NCBI GenBank assembly: GCA_963710535.1
Contig: CAVQAW010000008.1
Location: forward strand, 186,001 to 250,000
Reading direction: 5' to 3'
Length of the DNA: 64,000 bases
From: Pelagihabitans sp963710535
Lineage (GTDB): Bacteria; Bacteroidota; Bacteroidia; Flavobacteriales; Flavobacteriaceae
Position numbers and translations under genes: made by a program. Positions within the stretch are counted from its first letter, which is position 1. Each line of letters opens with the position of its first letter. Positions 58,952 to 64,000 of this stretch are shown here, one piece after another. The notes below the pieces were generated by a model. It did not search any database and had not been told where the DNA came from. It saw only the letters and a program-made list of their open reading frames with translations.

Positions 58952-60031
58952 ATGCATGGATACCTTTGGCATAACCGATCATTGATCCTGATACCCTGCT
59001 TTGTTTTTCTCTTGGGTTGGCAAAATGTGTCTGGACAAACCATTCCCCTTTTCGATTCCGATGAAGTGTTGCCTTTGGTGTTGCGTGGCGAACTCAAAAA
59101 CGCTTTTAGGGACCGCAAGGATAATTCGGCCTACTACCATGCCAGCATTTCCTATCTTGAAGGTACAGACTCCCTGCATATTCCCGTGAAGATCAAAACG
59201 CGGGGGCATTTTCGCAAGCAATCATCCAATTGTAACTATCCGCCCTTACTTCTAAATTTTTTCGATTCGAGCCGCTTAAACAATACCATATTCCAGAGCC
59301 AGGACAAATTGAAATTGGTAACCCCATGCCAGGACGACGCCGATGTAATACATGAGTATCTGGTGTACCGGCTCTACAACCTGATCACCCCAAAAAGCTT
59401 TCAGGCGAGACTTGTTAAATTGAAATATCAAGACACCGTTAAAAATAAACTTTCCGATACCTATTATTCGATTTTACTGGAAAACGAAGATGCAATGGCA
59501 GATCGAAACGCTTCCAAGCTAGTGAAGATAAAAAAGTTGCCAGCACTGGGTATTCCGGAGGAAGACTATTTACGAATGGCTGTTTTCCAATATTTGATCG
59601 GCAATACCGATTGGTCAATACAATACTTGCAAAATATAAAATTGATCATGGCGGACCCAAAAAGTCTGCCCATTGCGGTACCTTACGATTTTGATCACGC
59701 CGGAATTGTCAGGGCGCCCTATGCCCACCCTGCCCCTCAATTGCGCATGCAGTCGACCTTGGAGCGCAGGTATAGGGGGTATTGCCTACAGGACATGCAA
59801 AAATTTGAACCCATATTTGAAATTTTCCAGTCGCTCAAGGCAGATATCTACGACTTTTATGCCGACAACCCATTATTGAATGAGAAATATAAAAAAGAAA
59901 CCCTATCCTTTCTGGATGACTTCTATGAAACCATCAATGATCCCGAAAGGGCCAGAAAGGCATTTACCTACCCCTGTGACCCCTCCGGAACAGGAAATGT
60001 AGTGATCAGGGGGATGCAAAACAAGGATTAA
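58952..60031 (+). CDS. Exported CotH-like protein, divergent member
   Basis: The 359-residue protein has a signal peptide (LILIPCFVFLLGWQNVSGQ). The fold resembles CotH-type protein kinases: VPVKIKTRGHFRK (the usual R-G segment), YPPLLLNFF, a structural helix EYLVYRLYNLITPKSFQARLVKL and the late acidic motif AVPYDFDHAGIV, where CotH has WDxD. A preceding NTDWSIQYLQN corresponds to the substrate/metal segment. Compared with the canonical neighbour at 60233 it lacks clear QGIYLL-type glycine motifs. Bacterial CotH proteins phosphorylate spore or surface proteins; this exported pair suggests phosphorylation outside the cytoplasm, but activity is unproven. The pair lies 202 bases apart on the same strand. 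Confidence 0.7.
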   Translation: MHGYLWHNRSLILIPCFVFLLGWQNVSGQTIPLFDSDEVLPLVLRGELKNAFRDRKDNSAYYHASISYLEGTDSLHIPVKIKTRGHFRKQSSNCNYPPLLLNFFDSSRLNNTIFQSQDKLKLVTPCQDDADVIHEYLVYRLYNLITPKSFQARLVKLKYQDTVKNKLSDTYYSILLENEDAMADRNASKLVKIKKLPALGIPEEDYLRMAVFQYLIGNTDWSIQYLQNIKLIMADPKSLPIAVPYDFDHAGIVRAPYAHPAPQLRMQSTLERRYRGYCLQDMQKFEPIFEIFQSLKADIYDFYADNPLLNEKYKKETLSFLDDFYETINDPERARKAFTYPCDPSGTGNVVIRGMQNKD

Positions 60032-60232
60032 AATGAACGGCTACTCGAACCAAGATCTGATGTTTTGATCAACAAGGCCGGTTCTTCGGACAGAAAGACC
60101 ACACTTTCATCCCTTGGGATTAAAGAAATTCTGCGGGAATGCTTATCTTAAAGGGCATAACGATCCATAAACAGAAGATTTTTTGTTGGCGACCCATCGG
60201 AAATCAAATCACCATTGGATTCATAGAAAATC

Positions 60233-61420
60233 ATGCCGCTGGAAATGAAAAAATTGGAACTACCCTCTTTTTACATCGCTTTCATCTTATTGATGTTCCA
60301 TGCCGCCGTGCCCGCGCAAAGTGAAACAATCGTAGCTTCGTCCTCTTTTCCGGAAATACGGATGAGCCTTGCCGATCGGCAATTTACCAAAATGCAAAAC
60401 GAAAAGGGCAACAAGATGATCCTCAAGGAGGTCAACCTAGAATTTAACGGTAGACAGACAAAGGTAAAGGATGTGCATTTGCGGGGAAAAAATACGCTAA
60501 ATTTTATAAGGAAATCGTTTTCAATCGATCTTGACGAGCCGCTACAAGTAACGATCGATGGGCAAGCCATGGGTTTAAAGAAGTTCGATTTGCTGAATTT
60601 GGCCATGGACAAGAACCTTTGGCACAACCGATGGTCATTTTTGATGCTTTCAAGACTGGGCATATTCCCGCCCGTTAATTCCTATTGTACCGTTTGGATC
60701 AACGACCAACCACAGGGCATTTATTTGCTCGTGGAGAAACCGCAGGCCGCGATGGGACAGTTTAAGAGTCCATATATGATCAGGCGGGGCGAAGGCCATG
60801 CCATAGACCATGAGTATAGGGAGACTTCCGATAAAGAGGCGCTCAAGGCATATAAGAAACAGTATTATGACCTCTATGGTATGGGCAAGTTGAAAGGTAA
60901 GATGCTTTATGACGATCTTGCGGATAAATTGAATACTGAGTCCTATTTTAAATGGCTGGCGTTCAATTATTTTGTGAAAAATGGGGACTATGCAGATGAA
61001 CTGTTTTTGTATATCGACCCAAATACCAAATTGTTTGAGGTCATGGCTTGGGACTATGACGATCTTTTGATGGACTATCCCCATGAAGGGAGAACGGCGC
61101 GATACCAAATTTTAAAGGATCGGATGATCTTTTCATTGGAAGATCAGCTCGATAAAACCATCGCTGCCGACGATTACGTTTATGAACATTACAAACGCAT
61201 ATTAAAAATGCTTTTGGAAAATATAGACAATGGCGTGTTGGAGACTGTCACCCAGCAGGTATTGAACGAATTGAAAGTAGTCGGTGCCCATCAAAAACAC
61301 GCGGAAGTCACCCGCTATTTGGATAAGACACCCTTCAATATCGAGGAAGCCGTATATGATATGGATCGATCCGTACAGTTCCTAAAGCTCCGCAGAACGG
61401 TTCTGTTGGACGAATTGTAA
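60233..61420 (+). CDS. Exported CotH kinase family protein
   Basis: The 395-residue protein has an N-terminal signal (FYIAFILLMFHAAVPAQ). CotH hallmarks follow: VKDVHLRGKNTLNFIRKSFSIDL (R-G-N-type strand), WHNRWSFLMLSRLG, the nucleotide-loop-like WINDQPQGIYLLVEKPQAAM, FVKNGDYADELFLYID and the catalytic AWDYDDLLMDYPHE. CotH enzymes use ATP or other donors to phosphorylate surface proteins; here a cell-surface or secreted target is implied because no spores exist in Bacteroidota. The start may be ATG 60233 or 60245. It is clearly more canonical than the divergent CotH-like gene just upstream, which suggests the two act together. Confidence 0.85.
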   Translation: MPLEMKKLELPSFYIAFILLMFHAAVPAQSETIVASSSFPEIRMSLADRQFTKMQNEKGNKMILKEVNLEFNGRQTKVKDVHLRGKNTLNFIRKSFSIDLDEPLQVTIDGQAMGLKKFDLLNLAMDKNLWHNRWSFLMLSRLGIFPPVNSYCTVWINDQPQGIYLLVEKPQAAMGQFKSPYMIRRGEGHAIDHEYRETSDKEALKAYKKQYYDLYGMGKLKGKMLYDDLADKLNTESYFKWLAFNYFVKNGDYADELFLYIDPNTKLFEVMAWDYDDLLMDYPHEGRTARYQILKDRMIFSLEDQLDKTIAADDYVYEHYKRILKMLLENIDNGVLETVTQQVLNELKVVGAHQKHAEVTRYLDKTPFNIEEAVYDMDRSVQFLKLRRTVLLDEL

Positions 61421-61650
61421 TTTTATGGATAAGGAGGGAAATCGAGAAAGAGCACATTTTCATGAGTTACCCTAAAAAGACCACAAACAGTCAAAGTGAG
61501 ATTCCGAAAGCCAAAATCCAAAACCTTTATAGCCAAAATATTGATGATTCATGCCCTGCATTTCTTCATAACTTTTTGAAACTTCGAGTCAGATCTTCGT
61601 CGCGAAATACTATCTTGAAAACAATAATCTAAATCAACAAACATCAGTTT

Positions 61651-63456
61651 ATGAAAGGCATATTATCTACCATGTTCACTTTTTTGCTCGTCACAAATCT
61701 TCTGGCCCAGGATCAGCCTTGGAAAGGAAAGTTCGAGCCCATCGATAACATGATCACCCCCCCAAGTACCTATAGGACCGCCAGTGGGGCGCCGGGTCGG
61801 GATTATTGGCAGCAAAGGGCCAACTATGAAATCAAGGCTGAAATCGATGAAACGAACAATGTTTTGAGCGGGGAAGAGACCATTACCTATTTCAATAATT
61901 CGCCGGATAATCTGATTTATCTATGGGTTCAGCTCGACCAAAACGTCAACAGAAAAGATGGAGAGGATTTTGGCGATGCCCTGGGCGGGATCCAGGATTC
62001 GATCAGTACACTGCAAATGCAATACCTTACCAGGGCCATCGCATTTCCCGCGGGCTATACCATCAAGTATGTGAAAGACGCCTCGGGAAAAGACATGAAC
62101 ACCATGGTGAACCATACCATGATGAAAGTAAGGCTTAACGAACCCTTGGTTTCTGGAAGCTCCATAAGCTTTTCAATGGGTTGGTCCTACCCTATCACCG
62201 ACCGCTCTAAGTTTCTACTGTCGCGGGAAGGCTATGAATACTTCCCCGAAGACGGCAATACCGTGTATTTGATTGCCCATTGGTTTCCAAGAATGGCCGT
62301 CTATAACGATACAGAGGGATGGCAAAACAAGCAATTTCAGCGACTGGGTGAATTTGCCCTGGAGTTTGGAGATTATGATGTCGAGATCAAAGTGCCCGCA
62401 GACCATATCGTTGCCGCCACCGGTACGCTCGAAAACAGCGAAGCCGTGCTCAGTATGGAGCAAAGAAAAAGGATGGAACTTGCCAGAACCTCCTACAATG
62501 TTCCCGTGATGATCATTACCCCTGAAGAGGCCAAGGCTAAGGAAAGCCAAAAAGCAAGCAAGTTGAAAACTTGGAAGTTCAATGCGAAAAATGTACGGGA
62601 TTTCGCCTTTGCCTCTTCCCGTAAATTCATCTGGGACGCCCAAGCGGTTAAATTCTCGGACCACACTACCATGGCCATGTCGTTCTATCCCAAAGAAGGC
62701 TTGCCCGTATGGCGTGAAGAATCGACCAAGGCGGTTATCGCTGCCTTGCAGGTGTATTCCGAAGCTACTTTTGAATATCCATACCCCGTGGCCATTTCGG
62801 TGAACACTTCCAACATCGGTATGGAATTTCCCATGATCAGTTTTAATGGGGGGCGCCCGGTAGAAGGGAAAATGAGCAGCCTGGCCAAGGGGGGCATGAT
62901 CCGAGTGATCGTACATGAAGTGGGACACAATTGGTTCCCGATGATCGTGAGTTCCGATGAAAGGCAATGGATGTGGATGGATGAGGGCTTGAACACCTAC
63001 CTGGACCAAAAGACCATGGCAGAACGCTACCCAGAATACCATAGCTTTACCCCCAAAGACATTGTGCCCTACATGAGCGGGGATAAAAGCATCATGCGCC
63101 CCATTATGGTGTCTTCCGACAATGAACTGTTGCAACAAATGGGCTCAAATTTCTATAACAAGCCCACTGTAGGCTTGCAAATATTGCGAAATTCGGTAAT
63201 CGGACCCGCCCTGTTCGATGAAGCCTTTAAGGAATATGCCAATCGATGGAAATACAAACATCCCAATCCGGCAGACCTTTTCCGAACGTTGGAAGATGCC
63301 ACGGCCACCGATCTCGACTGGTTTTTCAGGGGCTGGTTCTTTACCACCGATCAGGTGGATATGGAACTTGTCGCAGGTGAAATGGTTCAAGGTGTTGGAA
63401 AAGGACATCAACATCGAAAACCAAAACAAGAAAGTAAGCCTAAAAATACCCGGTGA
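61651..63456 (+). CDS. M1 family metallopeptidase, 3' end lost by frameshift
   Basis: The frame encodes 601 residues: a signal peptide (about 1-20), an N-terminal beta domain, the substrate segment GMEFPMISFNGG, and the zinc site HEVGHNWF (His near residues 422 and 426) with the second Glu in WMDEGLNTYLD (near 445). All catalytic residues are intact. At about 63365-63385 the sequence leaves family-like sequence: the current frame ends ...GEMVQGVGKGHQHRKPKQ... while the +1 frame reads SQVKWFKVLEKDIN and continues as the expected C-terminal domain to 63871. A one-base insertion or two-base deletion is inferred. The truncated protein may still be an active aminopeptidase, perhaps unstable. No slippery heptamer is visible. 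Confidence 0.85.
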   Translation: MKGILSTMFTFLLVTNLLAQDQPWKGKFEPIDNMITPPSTYRTASGAPGRDYWQQRANYEIKAEIDETNNVLSGEETITYFNNSPDNLIYLWVQLDQNVNRKDGEDFGDALGGIQDSISTLQMQYLTRAIAFPAGYTIKYVKDASGKDMNTMVNHTMMKVRLNEPLVSGSSISFSMGWSYPITDRSKFLLSREGYEYFPEDGNTVYLIAHWFPRMAVYNDTEGWQNKQFQRLGEFALEFGDYDVEIKVPADHIVAATGTLENSEAVLSMEQRKRMELARTSYNVPVMIITPEEAKAKESQKASKLKTWKFNAKNVRDFAFASSRKFIWDAQAVKFSDHTTMAMSFYPKEGLPVWREESTKAVIAALQVYSEATFEYPYPVAISVNTSNIGMEFPMISFNGGRPVEGKMSSLAKGGMIRVIVHEVGHNWFPMIVSSDERQWMWMDEGLNTYLDQKTMAERYPEYHSFTPKDIVPYMSGDKSIMRPIMVSSDNELLQQMGSNFYNKPTVGLQILRNSVIGPALFDEAFKEYANRWKYKHPNPADLFRTLEDATATDLDWFFRGWFFTTDQVDMELVAGEMVQGVGKGHQHRKPKQESKPKNTR

Positions 63457-63871
63457 AAACACCAACGGTGAAGCAAACGATTTCTCCGGTGGACCCGAAG
63501 ACATCACGATGGTCAATACGGCCGATGAACAGTATGGGGAATTTCTATCCAGGCTCGAAGAGCCCGAACTCCGCAAACAACTATCGGATAAAAATATCTA
63601 CGAACTGACGATTAAAAATGTAGGGGGTATGGTGATGCCGGTCAGTATTTCCTGGACCTACAAGGATGGCAGTACCGAAATAGATCGGCTTCCTGCAGAA
63701 GTGTGGCGCCTTAACGAGCAAGTGATCAAAAAGACCTTTGTAAAGGAGAAGGAAGTGATACAGGTGACCCTGGATCCCAATTTTGAGTTTGCCGATATCG
63801 ATGCCGAAAACAATACGTTTCCCAGGAGTGAAGCACCTTCGGAATTCGATCAAATAAAGTCAAATAACTAA
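63371..63871 (+). pseudogene. Displaced C-terminal domain of the M1 metallopeptidase
   Basis: In the +1 frame relative to the preceding gene, this region encodes the missing C-terminal domain (YELTIKNVGGMVMPVSISW, TEIDRLPAEVWRLNEQVI, EVIQVTLDPNFEFADID, FPRSEAPSEFDQ), matching what usually follows the M1 catalytic domain in flavobacterial homologues. It has no start codon of its own and no ribosome site. Full-length homologues are about 740 residues, so the two parts together are one gene. Confidence 0.8.
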
Positions 63872-63950
63872 AGGTTCTTGAAAACCCTTTTACCATAGCC
63901 TCCTAAGAAAACATAAGTTGATATGATCCGCTTTTTTAGAATATCGAAGC

Positions 63951-63998
63951 TATATCATGCCAAGGCATGATCAAAGGTCTACCAGACCTTTGGCTGAG
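63951..63998 (-). repeat. Two-hairpin repeat, copy 2 (inverted relative to copy 1)
   Basis: ATCATGCC-AA-GGCATGAT (63954-63971) and CAAAGGTCT-ACC-AGACCTTTG (63972-63992) form two perfect stems in direct succession, then GGCTGA. The reverse complement matches copy 1 (37402-37447) almost base for base, with differences mainly at loops and one stem position. It runs to the window edge, so it may continue. Confidence 0.7.
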
Positions 63999-64000
63999 AT

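Noticed and set aside
58952..61420. The two CotH-like genes as one gene split by frameshift
   Set aside because: Each has its own signal peptide and complete fold-like order, with about 200 bases between them, so they are separate genes.
62215..63138. 307-codon open frame on the minus strand inside the M1 peptidase gene
   Set aside because: Antisense shadow of a clear metallopeptidase; histidine-rich, low-complexity composition with no motif.
1..64000. CRISPR array, tRNA, rRNA, prophage or insertion sequence
   Set aside because: I looked for regularly spaced repeats, tRNA-like cloverleaf ends with CCA context, rRNA signatures and transposase/integrase motifs and found none.

Overview
The window looks like chromosomal DNA from a marine-type member of the Flavobacteriaceae (Bacteroidota). 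The evidence is family content (GLPGLI protein, DUF6090, carboxypeptidase-regulatory-domain TonB receptor, fused branched-chain 2-oxoacid dehydrogenase E1, GldL-like membrane protein, UvrD-tail-like protein) and promoters of the Bacteroidota type (TTTG, about 20 nt, TAnnTTTG). Base composition is moderate. Genes sit on both strands in short operons. I see no rRNA, tRNA, CRISPR array, integrase or insertion sequence. The genus cannot be fixed from the sequence alone; the Muricauda/Maribacter/Zobellia clade is my guess.

Layout. 0-7.6 kb: end of a DCC/DUF393 protein, two tandem dicarboxylate/amino-acid symporters, chorismate synthase (aroC) and a large FAD/Fe-S oxidoreductase. 7.6-19 kb: a small outer-membrane barrel, a TlpA-type lipoprotein, a beta-propeller lipoprotein, rhomboid protease, lipid A-type acyltransferase, fatty-acid hydroxylase family protein, glmM, ACP phosphodiesterase, gamma-glutamyltransferase 1, an unknown membrane-anchored protein and a GNAT. 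19-25 kb: a repair-related block made of a LexA-like XRE/S24 regulator facing a triple-operator region and a decayed DNA-repair pair, then a UvrD-tail-like protein and uvrA. 24.5-30.7 kb: a LOG protein, an inactive M1 peptidase fold joined to an outer-membrane barrel, and the fused E1. 31-35.4 kb: two small secreted two-cysteine proteins, a GLPGLI protein and a TonB-dependent receptor. 35.5-44.4 kb: nitrilase, a stop-interrupted DUF6090 gene, S10 and S9 peptidases, a VIT family transporter, an AbgB-like amidohydrolase and a conserved hypothetical. 44.6-54.3 kb: cupin protein, outer-membrane barrel, two-component system, gamma-glutamyltransferase 2, DUF2461, cysE-cysM and a non-canonical Nramp transporter. 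54.6-64 kb: a zinc-ribbon protein, a GldL-like protein, a Tat-type exported aminotransferase, a Kre9-like exported protein, two CotH-type exported proteins and a frameshifted M1 metallopeptidase.

Functional themes. Peptide and glutathione use is prominent: two GGTs, S9, S10, M1 and M20 hydrolases, two acidic-substrate symporters, and cysE/cysM for cysteine synthesis. Cell-envelope functions are also common. Regulation that can be read from the DNA includes the S24 operator triad (19.90-19.96 kb), a hairpin inside the GLPGLI operon (31.90 kb), a terminator-like hairpin in the leader of the 46.6 kb outer-membrane gene, and an inverted repeat before the Nramp gene.

Best candidates for something undescribed: (1) the paired small secreted proteins with the GLPGLI protein and TonB receptor; (2) the S24-controlled repair locus, where a 59-residue reading frame looks like a fusion of the two ends of a lost radical-SAM partner; (3) a two-hairpin repeat found twice, at 37.4 kb and at the window end, near two damaged genes. 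Protein family calls rest on motifs read by eye and remembered family features; no database search was run.
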